A stretch of DNA of 64,000 nt from an uncultured Acetobacterium sp. (GCF_963664135.1 NZ_OY760905.1:2630736-2694735), one strand, 5' to 3'. Numbered from the stretch's first letter, positions 17,356 through 26,975 are shown. Notes: generated by a model from the sequence alone, not told the origin. Translations and numbers: made by a program.

Positions 17356-18087
17356 TTGGCATTAGATATAAAATCAAAAGAAAATCAAATCAAAGATCAT
17401 TCTGATCGACGAAAAAAAATGATTAGCGCAGTGGCGATTCTAATTTTTGGGGCGCTTTCAATTTTAATTCTTATTCTGGTTGGCAAACCCATGATCGCCT
17501 TCGTATCGGAGTTGCCACAATACCGGGAATGGGTGGATGATAATGGATTGATCAGTCGTTTAGTCTTTATTGGGATGATGACACTTCAGATTATTGTTGC
17601 CTTTATTCCGGGAGAACCCCTTGAAATTGCGGCTGGATATGCATTTGGGTTCTGGGAAGGAAGCCTGTTGTGCTTAATCGGGGCAGTGATTGGAAGTGCG
17701 ATTGTTTTTCTGTTTGTTCGTCACATCGGCATGAGAGCAGTAGAAGTCTTTGTTACTAGGGAAAAAATACAGTCACTCAAATTTTTAAAGAATACCAAAA
17801 AACTCAACAGTATCGTTTTTATTCTGTTTCTGATCCCCGGGACACCAAAAGATATCATGACCTATTTCATGGGAATGACAAAGATGAAATTTTCGACATG
17901 GTTACTCATTACTGGGATCGCCCGGATTCCTTCGGTTATTACCTCAACGATGTGTGGCGATGCATTGGGAATAGAAGACTATACTGTTGCTATTTGGGTC
18001 TTTGGGCTAACAGCCGTGATCAGCTTGCTGGGTTTACTTTTCTACAAAAAAATAAGCCATATCGGCGGTGAACAAAATGAGGAGTAA
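17356..18087 (+). CDS. TVP38/TMEM64-family membrane protein
   Basis: A 243-residue membrane protein of the SNARE-associated/DedA superfamily. The core FIPGEPLEIAAGYAFGFWEG and the later LFLIPGTPKDIMTYFMGMTK are the two reentrant-loop motifs of this family. Relatives are linked to lipid scrambling or membrane homeostasis. The start is TTG, supported by AAGGAG at 17341-17346 with 9-base spacing. It lies 74 bases after the kinase gene with no terminator between, so shared transcription is likely. Confidence 0.85.
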   Translation: MALDIKSKENQIKDHSDRRKKMISAVAILIFGALSILILILVGKPMIAFVSELPQYREWVDDNGLISRLVFIGMMTLQIIVAFIPGEPLEIAAGYAFGFWEGSLLCLIGAVIGSAIVFLFVRHIGMRAVEVFVTREKIQSLKFLKNTKKLNSIVFILFLIPGTPKDIMTYFMGMTKMKFSTWLLITGIARIPSVITSTMCGDALGIEDYTVAIWVFGLTAVISLLGLLFYKKISHIGGEQNEE

Positions 18088-18196
18088 AGATTCTCAAAAT
18101 TTAGTTCCGCACTATTTGAAGAACAGCACCCATTGACAGCGCCTTCGTTTCACAATATACTTGAGAAAACTAAGTAAAATGAAGCAGGAGGAAGCA

Positions 18197-18652
18197 ATGG
18201 CAATACGACAACTTCGACAGGATGAGGATCCAATACTCAGAAAAAAGTGCAAAGAAGTGATCGAAATCGATGAAAAAATACAAATGATTTTTGATGATAT
18301 GCTGGAAACCTTGCATAGCATTCCCAATAGCGCCGCAATTGCCGCCAATCAGGTGGGGATCCTAAAAAGACTGGTGGTTATTGATATGGGCGAAGGCGTA
18401 ATGAAACTGGTTAATCCGGAAATTATTGAGTTCAGTGGCGAACAGGAATGCACCGAGGGATGTTTGAGCTTCCCGGGAAAGTTTGGAACCACCGTCCGGC
18501 CGCAAAAAGTGACTGTTAAAGCATTAAACGAAAACGGGGAAGAAATCATTATTACCGGCGAAGATGATCTGGCCAAATGCTTTTGCCACGAACTTGATCA
18601 TCTCGACGGGGAAGTGTTTATTGATAAAGTGATCGCTTTTCTGGACGTTTAG
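18197..18652 (+). CDS. def: Peptide deformylase
   Basis: A roughly 151-residue metalloenzyme removing the formyl group from new proteins. Motif 1 appears as SAAIAANQVGI (a slight variant of GxGxAAxQ), motif 2 as EGCLSFPG with the metal Cys, and motif 3 as CHELDHLDG with the two metal His and the catalytic Glu. The ATG at 18197 is preceded by AGGAGGAAGC; an upstream ATA/ATG-rich extension was rejected because it precedes this site. The Gly-to-Ser change in motif 1 is seen in type 3-like deformylases, so this could be a second, divergent copy. Confidence 0.88.
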   Translation: MAIRQLRQDEDPILRKKCKEVIEIDEKIQMIFDDMLETLHSIPNSAAIAANQVGILKRLVVIDMGEGVMKLVNPEIIEFSGEQECTEGCLSFPGKFGTTVRPQKVTVKALNENGEEIIITGEDDLAKCFCHELDHLDGEVFIDKVIAFLDV

Positions 18653-18692
18653 ATAATGGTCTTCAAAAGCGATTTAATAAAAGGTTAAGTGC

Positions 18693-19595
18693 ATGAAAAT
18701 TGATCGACTCATTGGGATATTATCAATTCTTCTGCAGCAAAAAAAAGTGACGGCGCCCTATCTGGCGGAAATGTTTGAAGTCTCCCGCCGAACCATTAAC
18801 CGGGATATTGAAGACATTTGTAAGGCTGGAATCCCGCTGACGACGACTCAGGGAGCAAACGGCGGCATTGCCATTATGGAAGGGTATAAGATCGATAAAA
18901 CGCTGCTGTCATCAGCAGAGCTGCAGTCCATCCTGGCCGGGCTAAAAAGTCTCGACAGCGTCGCTGGAACCAATCAATATCGGCAACTAATTGATAAACT
19001 GGCAGTCAATGGGGGAACAACCCAGCCGGATAACCATATCATCATTGACCTGTCCTCACACTATAAAAATTCATTGGCACCCAAATTTGAAACCATTAAA
19101 CAGGCCATTGACCAGAGGCGGATGATCGCTTTTTATTACTACTCACCTAAAGGTGAAAGTAGCCGCCAGATTGAGCCGTATTTAATTGTTTATCAATGGT
19201 CATCCTGGTACATCTGGGGATATTGTCCGGAGCGCTCGGATTACCGTCACTTTAAACTTAACCGCCTTTGGGATTTGCAAGTTCAGGACGAGACTTATGA
19301 ACCCCGGGATTTACCAGAATATAACAGTCAGAAGCAATTGACCATGCCCAGCCAGATTCATCTGGTGGCAGAATTTGACCCAGTCATGAAATGGCGACTC
19401 ATTGATGAATACGGGATGGATTGTTATCAAATGACCAGGGCGGGAAAACTTCGTTTTGAATTTTATTTTTCCAGTAAAGAAAATCTTTTCAGTTGGCTGT
19501 TAAGCTTTGGTGATGGGGTGGAATTAATTGAACCTGAAGCGCTGAGAAAAGAGTTTTTGATGATCACAAAAAGAATCAGCGAAAAATACCAATAA
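18693..19595 (+). CDS. YafY-like HTH and WYL-domain regulator
   Basis: A 300-residue regulator with an N-terminal HTH_11 domain (LAEMFEVSRRTINRDIEDIC), a linker, and a WYL domain (about residues 140-215; RMIAFYYYSPKGESS and WYIWGYCPERSDYRHFKLNR). The C-terminal WCX region follows. WYL domains bind nucleotides or nucleic acids and act as switches. It lies close downstream of the deformylase gene and upstream of a VOC-family gene, which may be its target. Confidence 0.87.
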   Translation: MKIDRLIGILSILLQQKKVTAPYLAEMFEVSRRTINRDIEDICKAGIPLTTTQGANGGIAIMEGYKIDKTLLSSAELQSILAGLKSLDSVAGTNQYRQLIDKLAVNGGTTQPDNHIIIDLSSHYKNSLAPKFETIKQAIDQRRMIAFYYYSPKGESSRQIEPYLIVYQWSSWYIWGYCPERSDYRHFKLNRLWDLQVQDETYEPRDLPEYNSQKQLTMPSQIHLVAEFDPVMKWRLIDEYGMDCYQMTRAGKLRFEFYFSSKENLFSWLLSFGDGVELIEPEALRKEFLMITKRISEKYQ

Positions 19596-19666
19596 TCGAT
19601 TTAAACATGACAGACAGGTGTCGTGATTACTGAGGTACAATCATTCAAAAACGAGGAGGAATAGAA

Positions 19667-20131
19667 ATGAAATTTGAAGCACCCATGCTGGTGGTGGATG
19701 ATATCAATCGTTCACGGGCATTTTATTGTGATGTCTTTGGTCTAGAAGTAGTAATGGATTTTGGTGAGAATATTACCTTCGATGCCGGGTTCTCATTGCA
19801 GGATAAGGCTCTTTGGGCAAAATTTATCAAGGCCGAAGAAACGGCGATTGTCTATCGGGGCAACGATATGGAAATGTACTTTGAAGAAGAGCAACTTGAT
19901 GATTTTTTAGAGCATCTGAAGACTTTTGAAGGTATCGAATATCTACACGATCTGGAGGAAGCCGCCTGGGGACAGCGGGCCATCCGCTTTTACGATCCGG
20001 ATTATCATATCATCGAAGTCGGTGAAAGTATGGCCATGGTATGCCGGCGTTTTTATGACCAGGGCATGACCGTGGAAGCCATCGTGGAGCGAACCATGAT
20101 GCCGCTTGAAGCAGTTAAGCGTTTTCTATAA
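19667..20131 (+). CDS. VOC-superfamily (glyoxalase-like) protein
   Basis: A 154-residue protein with a glyoxalase/bleomycin-resistance fold: VDDINRSRAFYCDVFGLEV at the N-terminus and AIRFYDPDYHIIEVGE near residue 115-130, where the Glu is the usual metal ligand. The final 25 residues form an added helical tail. GAGGAGG precedes the ATG. Members bind small molecules or open rings using a metal; no specific substrate can be named. Confidence 0.8.
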   Translation: MKFEAPMLVVDDINRSRAFYCDVFGLEVVMDFGENITFDAGFSLQDKALWAKFIKAEETAIVYRGNDMEMYFEEEQLDDFLEHLKTFEGIEYLHDLEEAAWGQRAIRFYDPDYHIIEVGESMAMVCRRFYDQGMTVEAIVERTMMPLEAVKRFL

Positions 20132-20210
20132 ATAAAGCTGAATTTTATTACCGAATTAAATCGTCGTATTTAGTCGGTGTATTTAATTGGTGCATTGAAT
20201 CTAAATATCA

Positions 20211-20246
20211 AAATCCCTTCAAACAAAATTTGGAGGGATTTCTTTT
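20211..20246 (+). terminator. Rho-independent terminator
   Basis: A 13-bp stem (20211-20223 with 20229-20241, one G-U pair) with a 5-base loop, followed by CTTTT. It ends the VOC transcript just ahead of the next promoter. Confidence 0.78.
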
Positions 20247-20271
20247 ACGGCAGTTTTAAAAATGATATAAT
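20244..20271 (+). promoter_or_regulatory. Promoter of the GNAT gene
   Basis: TTTACG at 20244-20249 and TATAAT at 20266-20271 with 16-base spacing; the -10 is perfect and the -35 is weak. The GNAT start is 36 bases downstream. Confidence 0.6.
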
Positions 20272-20306
20272 ATAAGGGTTAAAATTGAGAAGAAAAGGAT
20301 ATAAAT

Positions 20307-20870
20307 ATGAACACAGATATCACGATACGAATGGCAATGGAATCGGATACAGAAAAAATATTGGCTATTTATGCACCCTATATCAGGGATACCGCCATCA
20401 CCTTTGAATATACCGTACCAACCATTGAAGAATTCAGTGCGAGAATGAAAAAGACCCTGAGTAAATACCCCTATCTGGTGGCCGTACGGAATGAGGAAAT
20501 CCTTGGCTATGCTTATGCGTCGGAGTTTAAAAACCGGGCTGCCTACGACTGGTCGGTGGAAACAACCATATATATTAAACAGGAAACCCGAAAAAATGGG
20601 GTTGGCAAAAAACTTTATCAGGCCTTGGAGAAAGTCTTGGAAAGACAGCATATCTGTAATCTTTATGCCTGCATTGCCTATCCCAATCCCGGGAGCATCG
20701 GTTTTCATGAACATTTAGGCTACCGAACCATTGGTCATTTTTCAAAATGCGGTTATAAGCTGGAAACCTGGTATGACATGATCTGGATGGAAAAAATGAT
20801 TGGCGCGCATGAAATGAGTCCCCAGCCGTTTATAACTATTACCGAATTGGATGATCAAAGCGTGTTTTAA
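20307..20870 (+). CDS. GNAT acetyltransferase, phosphinothricin N-acetyltransferase-like
   Basis: A 187-residue GNAT. The IYAPYIRDTAITFEYTVPT region, the acetyl-CoA loop ETRKNGVGKKL and the C-terminal NPGSIGFHEHLGYRTIGHF and YDMIWMEK are typical of the phosphinothricin/methionine-sulfoximine acetyltransferase subgroup. Members acetylate the amino group of amino-acid analogues. AAAAGGAT precedes the start. It is followed after 19 bases by the DUF1697 gene, probably in one unit. Confidence 0.83.
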   Translation: MNTDITIRMAMESDTEKILAIYAPYIRDTAITFEYTVPTIEEFSARMKKTLSKYPYLVAVRNEEILGYAYASEFKNRAAYDWSVETTIYIKQETRKNGVGKKLYQALEKVLERQHICNLYACIAYPNPGSIGFHEHLGYRTIGHFSKCGYKLETWYDMIWMEKMIGAHEMSPQPFITITELDDQSVF

Positions 20871-20889
20871 TAAACAAGGAGAAAAATTC

Positions 20890-21429
20890 ATGATATATGT
20901 TGCTTTATTACGGGGAATTAATGTGGGCGGAAAAAACAAAGTTGAGATGAAACAATTAAAGGAAACATTTCTGCGGTTAGGACTGGAATCGGTGGTGACC
21001 TATATTAATTCCGGCAATGTAGTTTTTGTGGATTCGCATCAGACCAAAGATGCGTTAGCAGAAAAACTGCGTCAGGCAATTTATCAGGAATATGATCTGG
21101 ACATTCCGGTATTGATTCGTAGCCTGAATGATTTTGAAATCTTAATGGAAACCTTGCCAGCTGATTGGAAGAATGATGATACCATGAGATGCGATGTGCT
21201 GTTTCTGGAAAGTGGATTGGACGAGGCCGTGGTGATGAAAAAGTTGACCGTTAAACCCGGTATTGATAACGCCTTACAGGCAACCGGTGTGATTATCTGG
21301 TCAGTTGACAGAAAAAATGTCATCCGCAGCAGTTTGACCAAAATTGTCGGAACCGACCTTTATAAAAAAATGACAATTCGAAATGTTAATACCACCCGAA
21401 AACTTTATGAGATGATGAAAAGCATTTAA
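20890..21429 (+). CDS. DUF1697 family protein
   Basis: A roughly 179-residue protein beginning MIYVALLRGINVGGKNKVEM, the hallmark of DUF1697, with TYINSGNVVF and a conserved C-terminal TTRKLYEMM. No reaction has been established for the family. The ATG at 20890 has AAGGAGAAAAA upstream, whereas the longer frame has no family similarity in its first 13 residues. Confidence 0.85.
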   Translation: MIYVALLRGINVGGKNKVEMKQLKETFLRLGLESVVTYINSGNVVFVDSHQTKDALAEKLRQAIYQEYDLDIPVLIRSLNDFEILMETLPADWKNDDTMRCDVLFLESGLDEAVVMKKLTVKPGIDNALQATGVIIWSVDRKNVIRSSLTKIVGTDLYKKMTIRNVNTTRKLYEMMKSI

Positions 21430-21430
21430 A

Positions 21431-21466
21431 TTGAACCATTTTGTTGAGGTCAATAAAATAGTTCAA
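21431..21466. repeat. Long inverted repeat upstream of the RiPP operon
   Basis: Seventeen bases at 21431-21447 pair with 21450-21466 except at two positions (one C-A mismatch, one G-U), leaving a two-base loop centre. No T-run follows, so it is either a weak end signal for the DUF1697 gene or an operator ahead of the RiPP genes. Confidence 0.5.
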
Positions 21467-21552
21467 CATCAAATCACAAGGGCGCTGAATTCAAATAGAA
21501 ATTTTGGAGACCGTGAAAGCTAAAAAGTGTAGCTGATTTAACAAAAAAGGAA

Positions 21553-21581
21553 TAGACAAAACACGCATAAAAGAATACACT
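21553..21581 (+). promoter_or_regulatory. Candidate promoter of the RiPP operon
   Basis: TAGACA at 21553-21558 and TACACT at 21576-21581 with 17-base spacing, 63 bases before the GTG start at 21645. Both boxes depart from consensus, so this is tentative. Confidence 0.4.
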
Positions 21582-21644
21582 GAGAATAAAAATTTGCGAA
21601 ATATATCCTAAAAGATACATAAAAATTAAACTTGGAGGCACATA

Positions 21645-24600
21645 GTGAAAACGATCAACTTGAAACTGATGCTTATTCATCGTGGAACCCGGACCCATTC
21701 AATCACGCAAATTGAGCCCATTGGCCATATGTCACTGGCAGAAATGATGGCCAGCAAAGGGATTGATGTGGCTGTTTTTTCAGGTGAACTGTTAAGAGGG
21801 CTGGAATTTCTGGAAGCGACAGGCTCAGACAAAAACACCGTGGTGGGTTTATACTGTGATTATGAGAATCAGTCAGCAGTTGAAAGTTTTACGAATGAAA
21901 TTAAAAGGCGATTTGGTGCCATTGTCTTTGTGGGCGGCCCCCAAACTGTTGGTTTGGGTGAAGAATTTTTGCGGGCCAGTCATGCTGATGCGATTATGAG
22001 AGGGGAAGGCGAGTTTTCTCTTTATGAAGCCATCCACGCCATTCAAGATGAAGAAATAGGGCGATGGGAAGGCATCGCCGGGATGTGCTCCTATCGGAAA
22101 GACGGCAGCTATTATGACAACGGCATTTATCCGGCGATTGAGAATCTGGACGAATTGCCCATTATTACCGGCAAAATTAAATCCTCCCAGCATCAGGGAA
22201 TTAATCATATGGCAGTCATGTCAGGACGAGGGTGTCCTTTCCACTGCTCTTTTTGTTATGAAGGGGCAAACAGCAAGAATGTCCGGCGGCGCAGTGTCGA
22301 AAATGTGATGAAAGAAATCCGTTGTCGCCTAAAACAGAACCCCAATGTAAAGTATATCTTTTTCGGCGATGATACCTTCACGCTGGATAAGGAACGGGTG
22401 CGAACTTTTTGTGAGCAGCTCAAAGAATTGCGAAAAGAACACGACTTTGTCTGGTTTGCCGATGCTCATGTCAATATTGTCATTAAATATCCGGAAATTG
22501 TGAAAATGATGGTGGACGCTGGTCTGGTGCGAATGCAGATTGGGATTGAAAGCTGTAATCAGCATATCATTGATATCTATAATAAAAAAATTAAACGGGA
22601 AGGGCTGTTTGAAGTCATTGAGATCTGCAAAGCCGCCGGACTGCCTCAGCTGGTGGGTAATATCATCATTGGCGGCGCACTGGAAACCCGGGAAACCTTG
22701 GATTATACCTTTGAAACAGTCAATGAAATGATCAGAGCCGGTCGGGGAATGGTCGAAGTGGTCAGTACCTTTTATATGCCTTTCCCAGAAACTGCGATGT
22801 CAAAAAATCCGGAAGCCTTTGGGATTTTTGTGAAGGATGAACAGGCCATCACATCAGTTGGCGATTTTCCTGTGATTGAAACAGCAACCCTGAGTATTGA
22901 GGAAATCTGCGCCGCCCGAAATGAGTTTTTCGAAACGAATACCCGACTAATGCGAAAAATGCTCAGCGATGGCGAAATCCCTGACACGGTGATTCTGGAA
23001 AGCTATGCCCTTAGTGAAAAATACGGCCTCAGTGGGATGTGGCAGGGACTGGCCTATTCGCGCTACCCCTATTTTGATGCCCAGTACAAGGCCCGAATCC
23101 GGGGGGATAAGCTCACTAAGGATTACGAAGGAGAAGCAGTATTTGATACCCATCCACAGCGGATTGCTCTGCTTTCCCTGACTCCGGAGCTAGCAGCAGA
23201 AATTCCGGTATTAAATGGATTTGTTTATTCGCCTTTTGAATTTGAGGTATTGAAATACACCTCCGGAAAACTGACCATAAACGAAATGGCAGAAATGATT
23301 TTTCCGCAATATCAGAAAAGTTTTGAGAGCTTTGAAACGTTTAAACTGCATCTGCTGGAGACCATTAAAAAACTGGAAAAAGTGGGCATGTGTGTGATGT
23401 CAGGATCGCTTTCCGCAAAAGCGGCCGATCAAAAATGGCAGAACCGGGAAAAAGCAGCGGTGAAAAAAGTTGAGGGTGTCGTGAAAAATAAGTTCATTCT
23501 TTTTAAATTATCAACCATCGGGATGGAAATTGCCGGTTTTAGTCGAAATGGTGCCTTTCTGGGCATCTATGGATTGGCCAGCTATCTGGATTCAAAAGGA
23601 TATGATGCCATTGTCTGTGAATGTCGGCCGGATCAGGCCATCGATTATCTAAAACGCTATCATTTTAGTGAAATATGCGGCGTCGGTTTTTCGGTGGATT
23701 TCGAAAATAAACACGTCGCCAAAAAAGTCAGTGCCACGATTGCCCAAACCTACGGAATTCCGGTACTGATTGGTGGACCGGAAGCCATTTCCCTGGATGA
23801 AGATTATCTGCGGCAGTCCCAGGCCGTTGCCATTGTCAGAGGCGAAGGTGAACTGGCCATGGTGGCAGTTCTGGATGCTTTAAAAGCAAAGAAAACCCTG
23901 GATGATATTCAGGGGATCTTCTATACCAATGGGAAAAATGAATGCATCGATAGGGGCGAAGGTCCGGTAGTGGAAAATCTGGATGAATTGCCATTCCCGG
24001 CTTATGATAAAAGCATTACCCCCATTGACTTTAGCAGCCTTTATCTGATGAGCAGCCGGGGTTGTCCCTACCACTGTGTTTTCTGTCATGAAGGGGCCTT
24101 AAAACGGCCGATGCGTCAGCGGAGTGTGGGAAATGTCATTGCCGAAATGAAACATTTTCTGCTTAAATATCCGGAACTGAGTTATTTTAAATTCTGTGAC
24201 GATACCCTGGTCACCAATCCTAAATGGTTGGATGAGTTCTGCTGGGAGGCCAAAGCGCTTCAGGCAATCAAACCCTTTCAGTTCTATTGCGAGGCCGATG
24301 TGGTGTCCTTAAGCAAACGACCGGAAGTATTAAAAGAGATGGTTGAGGCTGGACTTAACCGCCTTCAAATCGGCATTGAAACGGTGGACAAGGAGATGCT
24401 CAAAATTTACCGCAAAAACATTTCCCCAGAAATGGTGGAAACCGTGGTGAAAGCGGCTTTCGATGCCGGGGTTCAACAGGTCTTCGGCGCCCTGCTGGTT
24501 GGTGGACCCTTTGAAAACCGGGAGCATATCGAGAAAAACAAAGCCTTTGGGGCCAAGCTGCTGCGATTGGGCCCGGGAATGATGGAAATTGCCCCCAGTA

Positions 24601-25247
24601 TTGTGATGCCTTACCCGATGACGGATATTGGTCTTCACCCCGAAAAATATGGACTGACGATTTACGATCAACAGGGTCTCGGCAGTATTTCTGATTACCC
24701 CATTATGGACAGTGAAACCATGGATCGACGGGAGATCATGGGCGCCTATCAGGAATACCTCCAGAGCTTTGTGGATGAGGTGAAAATCATGCTTAACGAT
24801 GGGGAGTTAGGTCACGAGGAGATTTTAAGATGCTATCAAACATCCATGGCTGCCAACGGTCCCAAATATTGGATTAATATTATTTCCCACCATAAGCCGA
24901 CCTTAACAGCCTATTACACCATGCTGGCCCGGGAATCCGCCAGCCGGGTTGCGGATGTAGATCCGGTCGAACTACCAAACTGGCGACCCCAGCGAATGAT
25001 TGAAATGTGGCGTGATATGGATTTTTCCCAGGGTTATCCGGTGTTGTGGGGCGAGGCATTATCACCTTTTGAATATGAGATCATGAAATACTGTACCGGC
25101 AAAAGTACCATCGCGACCATTGCTGACATCCTCTATGACCGATTTGGTAAACCATTTGAAGAAAGCCGTGATGAATTGATGCAACGGATCATAGAAACCA
25201 TGAAAGTTTTTGATAAAAAATATTGGCTTCTTGTGGTTCCATTCTAG
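21645..25247 (+). CDS. Tandem double B12-binding radical SAM protein (RiPP maturase)
   Basis: A 1200-residue protein that is two complete B12-binding radical SAM modules in tandem. Module 1: cobalamin-binding Rossmann-like domain (about 1-170), radical SAM core with C197, C201, C204 in CPFHCSFC, then a helical region and a winged-helix-like segment (about 525-590). Module 2 begins near residue 615 and repeats this order, with C807, C811, C814 in CPYHCVFC and a terminal segment starting ALSPFEYEIMKYCTGK. No SPASM cysteines follow either core. Known B12 radical SAM enzymes of RiPP pathways methylate unactivated carbons (PoyB/PoyC in polytheonamide) or do other radical chemistry. GTG start, with TTGGAGGC upstream. 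Role on the precursor at 27004 is inferred from context. Confidence 0.85.
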   Translation: MKTINLKLMLIHRGTRTHSITQIEPIGHMSLAEMMASKGIDVAVFSGELLRGLEFLEATGSDKNTVVGLYCDYENQSAVESFTNEIKRRFGAIVFVGGPQTVGLGEEFLRASHADAIMRGEGEFSLYEAIHAIQDEEIGRWEGIAGMCSYRKDGSYYDNGIYPAIENLDELPIITGKIKSSQHQGINHMAVMSGRGCPFHCSFCYEGANSKNVRRRSVENVMKEIRCRLKQNPNVKYIFFGDDTFTLDKERVRTFCEQLKELRKEHDFVWFADAHVNIVIKYPEIVKMMVDAGLVRMQIGIESCNQHIIDIYNKKIKREGLFEVIEICKAAGLPQLVGNIIIGGALETRETLDYTFETVNEMIRAGRGMVEVVSTFYMPFPETAMSKNPEAFGIFVKDEQAITSVGDFPVIETATLSIEEICAARNEFFETNTRLMRKMLSDGEIPDTVILESYALSEKYGLSGMWQGLAYSRYPYFDAQYKARIRGDKLTKDYEGEAVFDTHPQRIALLSLTPELAAEIPVLNGFVYSPFEFEVLKYTSGKLTINEMAEMIFPQYQKSFESFETFKLHLLETIKKLEKVGMCVMSGSLSAKAADQKWQNREKAAVKKVEGVVKNKFILFKLSTIGMEIAGFSRNGAFLGIYGLASYLDSKGYDAIVCECRPDQAIDYLKRYHFSEICGVGFSVDFENKHVAKKVSATIAQTYGIPVLIGGPEAISLDEDYLRQSQAVAIVRGEGELAMVAVLDALKAKKTLDDIQGIFYTNGKNECIDRGEGPVVENLDELPFPAYDKSITPIDFSSLYLMSSRGCPYHCVFCHEGALKRPMRQRSVGNVIAEMKHFLLKYPELSYFKFCDDTLVTNPKWLDEFCWEAKALQAIKPFQFYCEADVVSLSKRPEVLKEMVEAGLNRLQIGIETVDKEMLKIYRKNISPEMVETVVKAAFDAGVQQVFGALLVGGPFENREHIEKNKAFGAKLLRLGPGMMEIAPSIVMPYPMTDIGLHPEKYGLTIYDQQGLGSISDYPIMDSETMDRREIMGAYQEYLQSFVDEVKIMLNDGELGHEEILRCYQTSMAANGPKYWINIISHHKPTLTAYYTMLARESASRVADVDPVELPNWRPQRMIEMWRDMDFSQGYPVLWGEALSPFEYEIMKYCTGKSTIATIADILYDRFGKPFEESRDELMQRIIETMKVFDKKYWLLVVPF

Positions 25248-25250
25248 AAA

Positions 25251-26975
25251 ATGGGTAATAAGATGAAGATACTCCTTTGTAATGTCTCAAAAAAATACGA
25301 AACAAATGCTCATGACTATGTGGGGCTTTTCTATCTGGCAGGCGCGCTGGAAGTGGCTGGCTTTGAGCCTCTTGTTTTTCATGGGAAACCAGAAAAACTC
25401 ATGTCAGAAATAGAAAAGAACCAACCAGCGGCCATTGGTTTTTCCTGTGATTTTGACAATCGCGAACTGATTGAAAATCTCGCAAAAAAAATAAAAGCAA
25501 AATGGGACATTCCCATTATCGTTGGCGGCCCCCAAAGTATTGGATTAGGAAGCGAATTTCTGGAAAAAAGCCAGGTCGATTATCTGTTAAGAGGCGAAGG
25601 TGAGAACGCGCTGCCGCAGCTCTTAAATACCATATTAAAAGAAAATGGCGAGTTAAGCGACGTCAAAGGTTTGGTCATGATTAAAGACGGGGTTTTTACG
25701 GAAACGCTGCCGGAAATTATTGAAGATCTGGATGCCCTGCCGCTACCGGCCTACCATGCCTCCTTACATATCGATCACGCCTATGGCAAATTGATTTTTA
25801 CCGGTAGAGGGTGTCCCTATCAATGTGCCTACTGCGCACCCAGTCCTGGCAAACAAAAGGTAAGGCTAAGAAGCATTCCGTTAGTGCTGGATGAAATTAA
25901 ACTCAACTTAAAAAACAATCCTGATTTAAGCTATATTATTATCATGGATGATGCCTTTACCCTCGACAGAGAGCGGATTGAAGAATTTTGTCAAGGGATG
26001 AAAGAAATCAGAAAAAGCCGGGATCTGGTCTGGTATTGCGAATGCCATGTGGGGCAAATAAAAAATTGGATGGATATCCTGCCCACGATGATTGAGGCTG
26101 GGCTGATCCGGTTGCAGATTGGCATTGAATCCGGAGATCAGAAGGTCATCGATCAGTACAACAAGCATGTAAAAATAACGGATATTATTGAATTTGTGTC
26201 CTACGCCGCCGATTGCGGACTGACCCAGATTGCCACCAATTTTATTGTTGGCGGGCCTGAGGAAGAATCAGGAGCAACCGCTAAACTCATCCAAACCCTG
26301 ATGGATCAAGCTCCCGGAGTCATTGATATCATCACCGGATTTTTAAGAGCTTATCCGGGCACCGCAATATTAAATAATCCGGAAAAATTCAAGCTACAGC
26401 TTCATGACCAAGACGGTCATCTTTCCAGTGATGATTACCCATTTGTGACACCGGTGGGATGCAGTCAGGATCAGGTCATGAAAAACCGTCAGGAACTCAA
26501 TAAGATCATTCGTCAAAGTATGCAAAAGAAAATTAAAAACCATGAATTGAAAAACGAAGTGGTAATGAAGCAATTTAAAGCTGCTCTGAATTATGGAATC
26601 AGGAGCCGATGGTTTGAGGAAATTTCCGCCAATCCCAGAGCCTATGAATATTACTATGTTCTTTATTTAAATGAGGGACAGGACTTTGCGCAATCCCTGG
26701 ATTTTACCAGAGATTACCCCCAACGAACATTTGAACTTTGGCGAACCATGACTTTTACCGAAGGGTTCCCAAAATTAGATGGCATGGCACTTTCACCATT
26801 GGAATATGGGTTGCTGTTGCGCTGTGCCGGAAAAAGAAGCCTGGCCGATATCGAAACTGAATTGTTTTCACTATTCGGTGGCCCTTATCAAAACCAGGTG
26901 GAATTCCATGAAAAGTTAGTTGATATTCTATATCAATTTAATTTTAAATATTGGCTGACTCATTTTATGATTTAG
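25251..26975 (+). CDS. B12-binding radical SAM protein (RiPP maturase)
   Basis: A 574-residue single-module protein: B12-binding domain (about 1-145), radical SAM core with C188, C192, C195 in CPYQCAYC, and a C-terminal winged-helix-like segment starting ALSPLEYGLLLRCAGK. The residues after the cluster motif (APSPGK) differ from the EG(A/G)N found in most of its paralogues, suggesting a distinct site. The start is uncertain: ATG 25251 lies four bases after the previous stop with no good ribosome-binding site, and ATG 25263 is an alternative; translational coupling is likely. It immediately precedes the precursor gene. Confidence 0.85.
   Translation: MGNKMKILLCNVSKKYETNAHDYVGLFYLAGALEVAGFEPLVFHGKPEKLMSEIEKNQPAAIGFSCDFDNRELIENLAKKIKAKWDIPIIVGGPQSIGLGSEFLEKSQVDYLLRGEGENALPQLLNTILKENGELSDVKGLVMIKDGVFTETLPEIIEDLDALPLPAYHASLHIDHAYGKLIFTGRGCPYQCAYCAPSPGKQKVRLRSIPLVLDEIKLNLKNNPDLSYIIIMDDAFTLDRERIEEFCQGMKEIRKSRDLVWYCECHVGQIKNWMDILPTMIEAGLIRLQIGIESGDQKVIDQYNKHVKITDIIEFVSYAADCGLTQIATNFIVGGPEEESGATAKLIQTLMDQAPGVIDIITGFLRAYPGTAILNNPEKFKLQLHDQDGHLSSDDYPFVTPVGCSQDQVMKNRQELNKIIRQSMQKKIKNHELKNEVVMKQFKAALNYGIRSRWFEEISANPRAYEYYYVLYLNEGQDFAQSLDFTRDYPQRTFELWRTMTFTEGFPKLDGMALSPLEYGLLLRCAGKRSLADIETELFSLFGGPYQNQVEFHEKLVDILYQFNFKYWLTHFMI

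Noticed and set aside
22329..24671. Several antisense frames of 60-113 residues inside the radical SAM genes
   Set aside because: No ribosome-binding sites, no domains, and they follow from codon bias of the coding strand.
25245..25262. Possible frameshift splitting a triple-module radical SAM protein
   Set aside because: The 1200-residue protein ends with a normal TAG after a complete C-terminal segment and the next gene begins with its own N-terminal B12-binding domain.
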